A DNA stretch of 64,000 nucleotides from Flectonema sp. DT1601 (taxonomy: Eukaryota > Euglenozoa > Diplonemea > Diplonemida > Diplonemidae): assembly GCA_964019425.1 (NCBI GenBank), contig OZ025855.1, positions 434,001 through 498,000 on the forward strand. Direction: 5' to 3'. Both the position numbers and the translations under genes were made by a program. The notes below the pieces were generated by a model. It did not search any database and had not been told where the DNA came from. It saw only the letters and a list, made by a program, of their open reading frames with translations. This document shows positions 9,895 to 18,994 of the stretch, in pieces; position 1 is the first letter of the stretch, and every line of letters starts with the position of its first letter.

Positions 9895-11091
9895 ATCTCC
9901 CTGCTATCCCTCATATCCCCACAATAATATTATACCTTTTCATTTTCTCTTTCCTTTTCTGGTCTTTTTTTTTTTTTTTCTTCTTTTTTTTCCTTTTTCA
10001 TACAACGTTTTTTTATTTATATATATCAGTCATTCCTTTTTTTTGCGAACAAAAAACACCATTTTCTCACCGCCTGAGCAAGGTTACACGATATGTTACT
10101 TTTGCTCGATTTTTTATTTTTTGGAATCGGGGAGGGTGCGATCTGTAAAATTAGGCATAGGGATATACTTTTAAACATGGTAAGTGCTGCTAAAAAGAGA
10201 TAAACGTCTCTTTGCAAGATTTCCTTGGTACTACTCAATGATAAATATTAATCCCAGACCTGGAATGGAAAGATCGAGAAAATCTGAGTAAAAAACACCC
10301 TAATTTTTTTTTTTTTACTAATTTTTTTTCCTTCTCCCGAACTCAAGAGATATGCACCTTTTTGCTAACTAATCAACCCTAGTAGCAATTATGTAAGGAA
10401 AATGTTGCATCTATATAAAGAAAGTGTTTTCATTAAGTATCAAAGTAGGTCCAAAAAGACAGGTAGTAACAATCTGCCTCACCGGCACATGCTGAGTACT
10501 CTTTAATATATTTTTGCTCGATTATTTTTTCTCTGAATCCCGCTGGGTCAGCAGTGTAAAATTAGACCCTTCGATTAATTTTTAGTTTTGGTACTTGTCC
10601 ACGGCTGAGCTGATTTAGTAAACCACAAAATCTCTTTTCTCAATTTGGGAGACAAGTATGTGATGCCAACCTCCCGATTTCGGACGGAAATGAACCCAAC
10701 GATGCAGCGCATTAAAATGCCGCTTCGATCGAAATTTTTACAATTTTTTTTTGAAAATTTTTTTCAGTGTCCAGAATTTGTTCGCAAAAAAAAGGAATGA
10801 CTGATATATATATATTTTTTTTTTTTTTTTCATGTTTGATTATTTCCTCTTCATATTTTTTTTTTCTTTTCCTTCTTTTTTTTTTTTCTTTTTTTTCTCT
10901 GCCTCTCTCTTAATTCTGTTCGTTTCTTTGAAACGAAAATTCATTTGAATATTATTCCTTGGTCAGCAACCATCATTGTCGCCCTTTGGGCCTGTTAAAA
11001 AAAATAAAAAATAAAAAGAAAGTTTACATCGGGAATAGGGCAGGAGCCAAAAGCTCCCAGTCCGTTACTTCCCACTTTATCGAAATTCTTT
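9866..11091. repeat. Block U, copy 2, split by a 779-bp element
   Basis: Matches copy 1 (6653-7105) from GAGCATCTCCCTGCTATCCC to CACTTTATCGAAATTCTTT, apart from the insertion at 10026-10804. The corresponding uninterrupted site in copy 1 is at ~6800-6830 (TTTATTTATATTTTATT...CATGTTTGATT). Confidence 0.85.
10026..10804. mobile_element. Non-autonomous TIR element (MITE-like), 779 bp
   Basis: Perfect 28-bp terminal inverted repeats begin TCAGTCATTCC, followed by eight T and GCGAACAAA. TA dinucleotides flank both ends (10024-10025 and 10805-10806) within a short TA microsatellite, so the exact edge is uncertain by a few bases. There is no transposase frame. Internally, a ~65 bp block beginning TTTTGCTCGATT and containing TGTAAAATTAG occurs twice in direct orientation (~10100 and ~10512). 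The TA target and TIR start suggest the Tc1/mariner superfamily. The mobilising transposase is not in this window. Confidence 0.9.
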
Positions 11092-11140
11092 TGCTGCCCA
11101 ATTTCCTTCTTGCTGCCCATATTTCCTTCTTGCTGCCCAA
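11092..11140 (+). repeat. Short tandem repeat of TTCCTTCTTGCTGCCCA
   Basis: Two full copies and one partial copy of an ~19 bp unit containing TTCCTTCTTGCTGCCCA. The same 17-mer sits inside repeat R (e.g. near 3183), so this is probably a remnant of R at a rearrangement junction. The satellite changes orientation here. Confidence 0.6.
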
Positions 11141-11433
11141 TAACATTGTTTATTCTTTTTTTTTTTTTTTTTTTTTTAAATCCTTTTAATTATTTTAAAG
11201 AAAAAACAATCAGTTTAGCGTCTTGACCAGGACGGAAAATAGAAAGTAATCGACATAGTCGATCGAAAAAAGAAAAAAACAATGATAACATTGTTTATTC
11301 CTTTTTTTTTTTTTTTTATTCTTTTTATTTATTTTTAAAGAAAAAACAATCAGTTTAGCGTCCTGACCAGGACGGAAAGTAGAAAGTGATCGACATAGTC
11401 GATCGATAAAAAAACAATGATAACATTGTTTAT

Positions 11434-11466
<33 letters not shown>

Positions 11467-11863
11467 CTTTTTATTATTTTTTAAAAGAAAAAAACAATCA
11501 GTTTAGCGTCCTGACCAGGACGGAAAATAGAAAGTAATCGACATAGTCGATCGATAAAAAAAAAACAATGATAACATTGTTTATTCTTTTTTTTTTTTTT
11601 TTTTTTTAAATCTTTTTAATTATTTTAAAGAAAAAACAATCAGTTTAGCGTCTTGACCAGGACGGAAAATAGAAAGTAATCGACATAGTCGATCGAAAAA
11701 AGAAAAAAACAATGATAACATTGTTTATTCCTTTTTTTTTTTTTTTTATTCTTTTTATTTATTTTTAAAGAAAAAACAATCAGTTTAGCGTCCTGACCAG
11801 GACGGAAAGTAGAAAGTGATCGACATAGTCGATCGATAAAAAAACAATGATAACATTGTTTAT

Positions 11864-11896
<33 letters not shown>

Positions 11897-12152
11897 CTTT
11901 TTATTATTTTTTAAAAGAAAAAACAATCAGTTTAGCGTCCTGACCAGGACGGAAAATAGAAAGTAATCGACATAGTCGATCGATAAAAAAAAAACAATGA
12001 TAACATTGTTTATTCTTTTTTTTTTTTTTTTTTTTAATCTTTTTATTTATTTTTAAAGAAAAAACAATCAGTTTAGCGTCCTGACCAGGACGGAAAATAG
12101 AAAGTGATCGACATAGTCGATCGATAAAAAAACAATGATAACATTGTTTATT

Positions 12153-12186
<34 letters not shown>

Positions 12187-12442
12187 CTTTTTATTATTTT
12201 TTAAAAGAAAAAACAATCAGTTTAGCGTCTTGACCAGGACGGAAAATAGAAAGTAATCGACATAGTCAATCGATAAAAAAAAAACAATGATAACATTGTT
12301 TATTCTTTTTTTTTTTTTTTTTTTTTATTCTTTTTATTTATTTTTAAAGAAAAAACAATCAGTTTAGCGTCCTGACCAGGACGGAAAATAGAAAGTGATC
12401 GACATAGTCGATCGCTAAAAAAACAATGATAACATTGTTTAT

Positions 12443-12483
<41 letters not shown>

Positions 12484-12540
12484 CTTTTTATTATTTTTTA
12501 AAGAAAAAAAACAATCAGTTTAGCGTCTTGACCAGGACGG
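11141..12540 (+). repeat. Satellite array, plus orientation (~10 units)
   Basis: ACAATGATAACATTGT recurs near 11278, 11413, 11562, 11708, 11842, 11994, 12131, 12291 and 12422. Spacing is 131-160 bp and varies mainly with T-run length. Every unit has three inverted repeats: ACAATG..CATTGT, GTCCTG..CAGGAC (or GTCTTG variants) and TCGAC..GTCGA. The stretch ~11141-11560 is repeated almost exactly at ~11580-11990, a three-unit higher-order repeat. Confidence 0.93.
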
Positions 12541-13033
12541 AATAAGAAATTTGGGAGAGGAATAGGGGCAGTGAACTTTTGATTCAGGCCCTCCCATCGA
12601 ACAGGACGAAAACTTCTAAAACTTGAGATGAACCAATTGAGTTGAAACGAACAAATAACAGAGACGCAACACATACCGGAACATCATCGCAAGCAATGCT
12701 TCGGACCTCCGTCGACCTTCGTTCTTCCGGCGGCAAAGGGAAACAAGAAAGAACGGGCAATGAGACAAACCTGTTAGTTGGTGTTGTGTTGTTGTTAAAG
12801 ACAAAAACATAAACGCCAGGAAGTTCGACAACGAAGACATCGACATCGATCGCTGCTCTGCAGATGTCCGGCGGGTGTTTGTCTACACTGTGTTTATTGT
12901 TTGTTTTTTTCCCAAGGTTCAACCCTGGGAAGAGAAGTAAAAAATTCCGTCAGTGTTGGCCTTCCTGTTCGAAGGTGCGCACCAATGACGATAAATAGAG
13001 TGGGGGGGAGAAAACCTTTGATCCAACTGGATC
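12541..13033. repeat. Direct repeat S, copy 1 (~493 bp)
   Basis: Begins AATAAGAAATTTGGGAGAGG and ends TTTGATCCAACTGGATC; nearly identical to 13825-14318. It contains a hairpin TTCCCAAGGTTCAACC/CTGGGAA. A minus-strand frame is open through both copies but matches nothing I know. It abuts a satellite unit on its left. Confidence 0.85.
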
Positions 13034-13824
13034 CCTTCACGAGCTGACATTGCCATGTGAAGTTAAATATTCTGGCGATGCCAGCTCAGGCGACTTAGCC
13101 TGCTTTTTTCTTTAAATTAAAAAAAATAAAAAGATACCAACAGGTGGGGTGATGGGTTGCGCCACTGCAATCCAGTCACAAAAAGAAACAAAGGTAATCT
13201 CAAGGGTTCTCGACCCTTGGCTCTCCCTGCGCAAGCATCGCATGGAGGGTGACGCTAAGCACCCGGGGGGTACGAAACAAACTTTCCCCCTGCTGTCCTG
13301 TTTGAAATAAAAAAAAAAAAAAAAAGAAAACAAAGAGATAGAAGTAAACAGAATACATTACACCTCAACAGGTGATGCTAAACACCCAGGGGATACAAAC
13401 CAAACTTTCCCCCTGTTGCCCTGTTTGAAATAAATTAAAAAAAGAACAAGAAAACAGAATACAATACTCAGCAATCAGACTCGTTCACTCGCTTCGCCAG
13501 AGCCGTTCGAGCCGATGCTCATGTAAAGTTACCTGTTTTCTTTTAACAAATTAAATAAAATAAAATAAAAATAAAGTATACAAACCAAACTTTCCCTGGA
13601 ATACAATACCTAACAATCAGTGCGTTCACTGGCCTTAGGGCTGTTCGGACTTATGCTTTGGACTGTTCCCTTGCAGAAAAAAAAAAAGTAAAATAAACCA
13701 ACTTTGGGACATTAGAAAAGCATAAAATAAAAGTTGCTACAACCAAAAGACAACTGCAAAAAATAAGGTTTTTGTAGGGGAGCTACAATGTAGCAATAAT
13801 GTCACACAGTCATGTGGCAAGCTG
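13034..13824. repeat. Interval between S copies with internal degenerate repeats
   Basis: Non-coding. A block of the form 'GTGA(C/T)GCTAA(G/A)CACCC' followed by 'AAACTTTCCCCCTG' and 'CCTGTTTGAAATAAA' occurs at ~13248 and ~13371. Partial copies of the neighbouring 'ACAATAC...CAATCAG' segment lie at ~13460 and ~13600. The phrase GGTGATGC(C/T)AAACACCCAG also occurs in repeat R, so S and R regions may share ancestry. Confidence 0.6.
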
Positions 13825-14318
13825 AATAAGAAATTTGGGAGAGGAATAGGGGCAGTGAACTTTTGATTCAGGCCCTTCCCATCGAACAGGACGAAAACTT
13901 CTAAAACCTGAGATGAACCAATTGAGTTGAAACAAACAAATAACAGAGATGCAACACATACCGGAACATCATCGCAAGCAATGCTTCGGACCTCCGTCGA
14001 CCTTCGTTCTTCCGGCGGCAAAGGGAAACAAGAAAGAACGGGCAATGAGACAAACCTGTTAGTTGGTGTTGTGTTGTTGTTAAAGACAAAAACATAAACG
14101 CCAGGAAGTTCGACAACGAAGACATCGACATCGATCGCTGCTCTGCAGATGTCCGGCGGGTGTTTGTCTACACTGTGTTTATTGTTTGTTTTTTTCCCAA
14201 GGTTCAACCCTGGGAAGAGAAGTAAAAAATTCCGTTAGTGTTGGCCTTCCTGTTCGAAGGTGCGCACCAATGACGATAAATAGAGTGGGGGGGAGAAAAC
14301 CTTTGATCCAACTGGATC
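13825..14318. repeat. Direct repeat S, copy 2 (~494 bp)
   Basis: Second copy of S with only a few substitutions relative to 12541-13033, directly followed by satellite (AGAAATTAGTCGACAAAG). The two copies and the ~790 bp between them could come from a segmental duplication or an element with direct terminal repeats. No enzyme frame decides this. Confidence 0.85.
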
Positions 14319-14934
14319 AAGAAATTAGTCGACAAAGTCGATCGATAAAAAAAACAATGATAACATTGTTTATTCTTTTTTTTTTTTAAATTCTTTTTAT
14401 TTATTTTTTAAGAAAAAAAAACGGAAAATAGAAATTAGTCGACAAAGTCGAACGATAAAAAACAATGATAACATTGTTTATTCTTTTTTTTTTTATTTTT
14501 TTTTTTATTTTCTTTTTTATTAATTTTGAGAAAAAAAAAACAATCAGTTTAGCGTCTTGACCAGGACGGAAAATAGAAAGTAATCGACAAAGTCGATCGA
14601 TAAAAAAACAATGATAACATTGTTTATTCTTTTTTTTTTTTTTAAATTCTTTTTATTTATTATTTAAGAAAAAAAACGGAAAATAGAAATTAGTCGACAA
14701 AGTCGAACGATAAAAAACAATGATAACATTGTTTATTCTTTTTTTTTTATTTTTTTTTTTTATATTCTTTTTTATTAATTTTGAGGAAAAAAAAAAAACA
14801 ATCAGTTTAGCGTCTTGACCAGGACGGAAAATAGAAAGTAATCGACATAGTCGAACGATAAAAAAACAATGATAACATTGTTTATTCTTTTTTTTTATTT
14901 TTTTTTTTATATTCTTTTTTATTAATTTTGAAAA
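14319..14934 (+). repeat. Satellite array, plus orientation (~5 units)
   Basis: Alternating long units (with CAGTTTAGCGTCTTGACC) and short units (without it), carrying TCGACAAAGTCGA in place of TCGACATAGTCGA in most copies. This is a distinct subfamily from the 11141-12540 array. Confidence 0.9.
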
Positions 14935-15020
14935 GGTGTGAGTAGTTTTTTTGTTCTTGCTCTTCAGGGAGGGCCTTAGCCAAAAGCTAACAGTCCAAAT
15001 CTCACCTGGAAATTCAACTC
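14935..15020 (+). repeat. Repeat R, 86-bp terminal fragment
   Basis: Only the last 86 bp of R (GGTGTGAGTAGTTTTTTTG to AATTCAACTC). It shares the fixed right end of the complete copies, while its left end is cut deep inside R. Confidence 0.85.
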
Positions 15021-15043
15021 AGTCCTTGTCAGTATTGGCATCA

Positions 15044-15072
15044 AACCTGTAATGGTTTAATCATTACAGGTT
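15044..15072. repeat. Perfect 11-bp hairpin
   Basis: AACCTGTAATG and CATTACAGGTT pair perfectly around a 7-nt loop, in the short segment between the R fragment and copy C. Confidence 0.8.
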
Positions 15073-15083
15073 ATTTACTGAAA

Positions 15084-16402
15084 TATTTGTTCTAAAAGTT
15101 GCTAAGTATTTCTCACTTAGAAATTTTTTATTTTTTTATTTTCAGCTTAATTAGCTACAAATTGTTTCTACTAAGTGTTTCTCACTTAGATTTTTTTTTT
15201 GCTTTTCAGCTCCTTAAAAGCTGCTAAGTGTTTCTGCTAAGTGTTTCTCACTTAGAATTTTATTGTTATGTTCGTTTTCTATCCCCTCTTCTATCCCTTT
15301 TGTTCAAAAAAAGCGATGAGAAATTTCTCTCATTCATGCTAAGATGCACTCTGAACTTTGATTTTTTGATCTGAGTGTGAGGGAATGACCTGTTAGTGCA
15401 TTGGGCATAGGCTGGGCTGCAGTTTAGATGTCTTAGGTGTTAATAGGGGGTTCCTCTTAGCATTTTTCTTTGTTCCCACCTTATGATTTTCTTGAAGAAA
15501 AAAAATAGAAGTCATAATGGTGCTTCCCTCTGGAAGGGTTGTAAGCCATGGTGTCCAACTAAATTAAAGGACAAGTCTGGGATAATCCCTGCCAGAGGGG
15601 CGAGTATTCTACCATGGTTGAAATACTCTGGCAACTGATCTTCAATCTTATGTTGTTTGTTAGCTGCTGGTGTAATTAAATCATGTGTTGATACTTGCAT
15701 ATGTTTATTTGTTATCTTTTACTACAATTACTCTTACCTATATCTTTTCTTTTTATTCTCTATCTGTTCTGGTCTGTTACTTCATTTGTCTTGTTTAACT
15801 TCAGTTATATGCATTTTACTTTTTATTGTTTCCCATCTACTTTTTATTTTCTATTAGTTCTGGTCAGAAACCTGGGCAGCAAGAAGGAAAGCAGTTTAGT
15901 ACTTCTGGGTGTTTGGCATCACCCCCCATAGTGAGCAAGTACAACAGGTAGCATTGGTAGTCTGTTGATCCTGAGTGATCCCAGCTACAGTTTTGTTTTT
16001 CTTTCTTTTTTTTAGAAGAAGATCAGGACATCCAAGCACTGCTGGATAGTTGCTGAATGCAGCGCCTGCCTGTGGCATTATAATAACAGGCTAAGTCATT
16101 TGTAGTTCATAGTTTACCTTAGATTTTATAACTTCACATAGGTACTATGAACGATGAGAGATCCAGTGGGATCACTCAGGGTCTAGTAGAGACCACCAAT
16201 GTTGTGCGTTGATAGGCAAGGTGACCAACCTTGACATTCTTTCTTTTCTCTCCTGTTGTGACAAACACAAAATACACACACAGCTTACAGTGTGTTCTTT
16301 GTGTATGTTTTCTTCAGGTGTGAGTAGTTTTTTTGTTCTTGCTCTTCAGGGAGGGCCTTAGCCAAAAGCTAACAGTCCAAATCTCACCTGGAAATTCAAC
16401 TC
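15084..16402 (+). repeat. Repeat R, copy C (~1.32 kb)
   Basis: Starts ATTTGTTCTAAAAGTTGC, like copy A, and ends GGAAATTCAACTC. It differs from A and B by scattered changes and a short insertion near 15730. Its right end joins the ubiquitin-protease fragment directly. Confidence 0.85.
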
Positions 16403-17181
16403 ATGTGTTGGATCATTCCAGTCAGGGTGTAGAGGCGGCTCGATGCGTCTATGAAAGATTCTGGAAGGATGACTTCATCGGGTTTGGTATCTCCAAAATG
16501 TCCCTCTTTGAACCCAAGGAACAGCGAACGGGCTGGCTCGTCTACCGATGTAACGATCTCCGCTGAGCATGATTTACAACTCGGGCAGATGAAGTCTGTC
16601 GGGCTTGTCGTCGTTTCGTCAAGGGCAGTAGCTGTCTTTTGGTCAGGTTCCAGTCTGAGGATGGGCGTTCTATACCGTACCGTGTGTATGTCTTCGCAGA
16701 CTTGACACGTGCGGATTTGCGTTACTGTGGACACGAAGTCGACTGGTGGAGCTCCCGCCTCAACGATTGCTTCGAGCAGCTCTGACAGTGCATGTTCGGC
16801 TTCCGATTGTCCTGGACCGCAGCGTGGTTTCATCCATTCCCATATCTTCTTCGCTGCCAAAACAGACCCCGATCGCTTCAGCTCCCTCAGGGTGCATAAG
16901 ACACAGTCTGCTGAGTGTTCCGGCGATTTGTTGCATTCCGGAAGAGGCATGCCCTTGCATAGGCACTGCAGCGCTGCGTTCATGTAGCAGGAATCCCCGA
17001 GATTCTGAATCCCCTCCAGGCCTACTCCAAAGGGTATGAAGGTCGGAGGATGTTCTATTGCTGGACTCTCGGGTTTCGAAGTGAGTGACGGCCCTCTCTG
17101 TGCGTTCAAGGGCGTACCCGGGACCGACTCCGGTTCCTGCCATCGTCCGGCAGAAGTTGTTATTGGGCCAGGAAGGTGCAT
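16396..17181 (-). pseudogene. Ubiquitin-specific protease (peptidase C19) gene fragment
   Basis: 261 codons. The USP Cys box is clear: 'GLEGIQNLGDSCYMNAALQ' with catalytic C65. A zinc ribbon follows: C159-x2-C162 and C199-x2-C202. The frame ends '...RLYTLTGMIQH' then a stop inside repeat R. In USPs this phrase (Y-x-L-x-(A/G)-x-x-x-H) immediately precedes the catalytic 'GHY' His box, so the fragment stops just before the His needed for catalysis. The left part is also short for a USP. Satellite flanks it at 17228. It is GC-richer than its surroundings, suggesting a host gene piece carried into the repeat region. It is unlikely to have protease activity; it could bind ubiquitin if expressed. 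Confidence 0.85.
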
Positions 17182-17227
17182 GAGTTATGACGGCAGAGTC
17201 TGGAACAGACAGGGTGTCATGCACCAT

Positions 17228-18180
17228 AGTCGATCGATAAAAAACAATGATAACATTGTTTATTCTTTTTTTTTTATTTACTGTAAAGGGAAATATTCTT
17301 GTGGGGAAAAACCCACGAGTTTTTATTATTTTTTCTGAATCCGCGAGAATATTTCCCCGCGGGAATATTTCCCTGCAAGCATACTTTTTTTCTAGCCATT
17401 TTTTTTGTTCTTTTTTGTGAAGAAAATATGTGTGCTACGAAGGAAAGTTTCAGCAAAAATTATTTTTATTGTGCAGTATGGTAGTTTTTTATTGGTAAAT
17501 AATGCCCTGTTCTACCTGACACTCGATGGAAGCACACAGATTTCTTAGATTTCTGATCAACGGCTGGCTTTCGCAAAAATCTTCTGTGGTAGGGAAATAT
17601 TCTTGTGGGGAAAAACCCGCAAGTTTGAAAAAAAATCTCCAAATCCGCGAGAATATTTCCCCGCGGGAATATTTCCCCGCAAGAATATTTCCCCGCGAGA
17701 ATATTTCCCTTTACAGTATATTCTTTTTATTTATTTTTTAAAGAAAAAAAACAATCAGTTTAGCGTCTTGACCAGGACGGAAAATAGAAATTAGTCGACA
17801 AAGTCGATCGATAAAAAAAAACAATGATAACATTGTTTGTTCCTTTTTTTTTTTGATTCTTTTTATTTATTTTTTAAAGAAAAAACAAAATAGAAATTAG
17901 TCGACATAGTCGATCGATAAAAAAACAATGATAAAATTGTTTATTCCTTTTTTTTTTTTTTATATTCTTTTTAATTTATTTTTAAAGAAAAAAAACAATC
18001 AGTTTAGCGTCCTGACCAGGACGGAAAATAGAAAGTGATCGACACAGTCGATCGATAAAAAAAACAATGATAACATTGTTTATTCTTTTTTTTCTTTTTT
18101 TTTTCTTAAATTCTTTTTTTTTTTTTTTTTTTGAAAGAAAAAACAATCAGTTTAGCGTCTTGACCAGGACGGAAAATATT
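17228..18180 (+). repeat. Satellite array, plus orientation, interrupted by a 436-bp element
   Basis: About five satellite units (TCGATCGATAAAA, AACAATGATAACATTG, T runs, TTTAGCGTC..GACCAGGACGG). One unit lacks the TTTAGCGTC part and another has ATAAAATTG for ATAACATTG. The first unit is split by the element at 17281-17716. Confidence 0.88.
17281..17716. mobile_element. Non-autonomous TIR element (MITE-like), 436 bp, with internal motif array
   Basis: Begins CTGTAAAGGGAAATATTC and ends with its inverse GAATATTTCCCTTTACAG; TA flanks both ends (17279-17280 and 17717-17718). A ~100 bp block from the left end (17285-17385) recurs in direct orientation at ~17591-17690. The motif GAATATTTCCC(C/T)GC is repeated two times on the left and three to four times on the right, a plausible transposase-binding array. 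The first bases CTGTAA match the right TIR of the pogo-like element at 4060-6650, suggesting the same superfamily. The uninterrupted satellite at ~17950 (TTTTATATTCTTTTT) is the empty site. Confidence 0.9.
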
Positions 18181-18282
18181 CTTTTTATTTAATTTTAAAA
18201 AAAAAAAAAAAAAAAAACAAGCGGAATTGATCATAATGGGTGGCAGGGGTTGTTATAACTTCGTTTGAAAATTCTTCATTTT

Positions 18283-18321
<39 letters not shown>

Positions 18322-18424
18322 CAGGAGTTAAGATCACTTTCAGGAGACGACACATAAACAAGAGCAGCAAGCAGAGTTGACACTACCAGTTCAAATTTAA
18401 AATACCAGGAATTAATTGATAAGG
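18181..18424. other. Homopolymer-rich spacer, nothing recognised
   Basis: A and T runs with a short unique stretch. It carries no ORF or repeat beyond poly-A and poly-T. Confidence 0.5.
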
Positions 18425-18530
18425 AGGTATCTCAAGTGACTTGGTATCTCTAGTGTGTCGGTATCTCTGGAGTGCTGGTATCTCGTATGTGTGTTGGTAT
18501 CTCATGTGTGATGGTATCTCTTGTGCATTA
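18425..18530 (+). repeat. Six-copy short tandem repeat with core GGTATCTC
   Basis: Six copies of a 16-19 bp unit: the invariant core GGTATCTC followed by a variable 8-11 bp GT-rich tail (e.g. TAGTGTGTC, GTATGTGTGTT, ATGTGTGAT). The core is exact in all six while the tails vary. Confidence 0.85.
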
Positions 18531-18599
18531 GAAAAAAGAAAAAGAATGTCATGCCCATGACGGAAGAATTGAGTTAACATGTTCAATTAAACTTATTTG

Positions 18600-18930
18600 A
18601 ATTTTAACAGAACTATTTGAAAATAAAATGTAGATGGGAAACAGTGAAAAGTAAAATGGATGATAAAATTAAATGAGAAATATGACATAACAGACCAGAT
18701 AGAGAGTAATAGAGGGAAAAGGAAAAGGAAAAGGAAAATGGGAAGGGTTCTTTTTTTTCTCTTCTTTTTTTTAAAATTAATGATCACATTTTGTTCAAAA
18801 AAAGAAGAAAAAATATTTCATATTAGAAACTAGGTTAACACTTAGTTAAAATTAAGACCGGTTAGTCAGTTTAAGGTCTTGACTAGGACCAACAATAAGA
18901 AAATTAACGATCAAGCTGAGCTCATCTTGT
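18600..18930 (-). repeat. Degenerate remnants of repeat R and of the satellite
   Basis: 18625-18720 resembles the part of R around 3225-3320 (TAGATGGGAAACA, AGTAAAATGGAT, AACAGACCAGA) with many differences. 18860-18925 resembles a satellite unit (CAGTTTAAGGTCTTGACTAGGAC). These are the oldest-looking members of both families in the window. Confidence 0.6.
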
Positions 18931-18994
18931 TTTTATTAAAAATAGGGGAGCGGGAGGGATGGAAGGAATAAAGGAAAAAAAAAAAAAAAAAGGT

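Noticed and set aside
11141-12540. Satellite as a CRISPR-like array
   Set aside because: Units are contiguous tandem copies with variable T runs, not short identical repeats with unique spacers, and the sequence is eukaryotic.
12584-12922. Minus-strand frames in the S repeats as duplicated genes
   Set aside because: The two frames owe their similarity to repeat identity, differ in their continuation, overlap other open frames and resemble no protein I know.
2669-16402. Repeat R as solo LTRs of a retroelement
   Set aside because: Some copies could be read as starting TG and ending CA, but left ends vary between copies, no target duplications are visible and no coding internal part is linked. 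A one-side-truncated repeat fits better.
16760-17227. 155-aa minus-strand frame overlapping the USP fragment
   Set aside because: It is a shadow in another frame of the USP fragment, whose Cys box and zinc ribbon identify the true frame.
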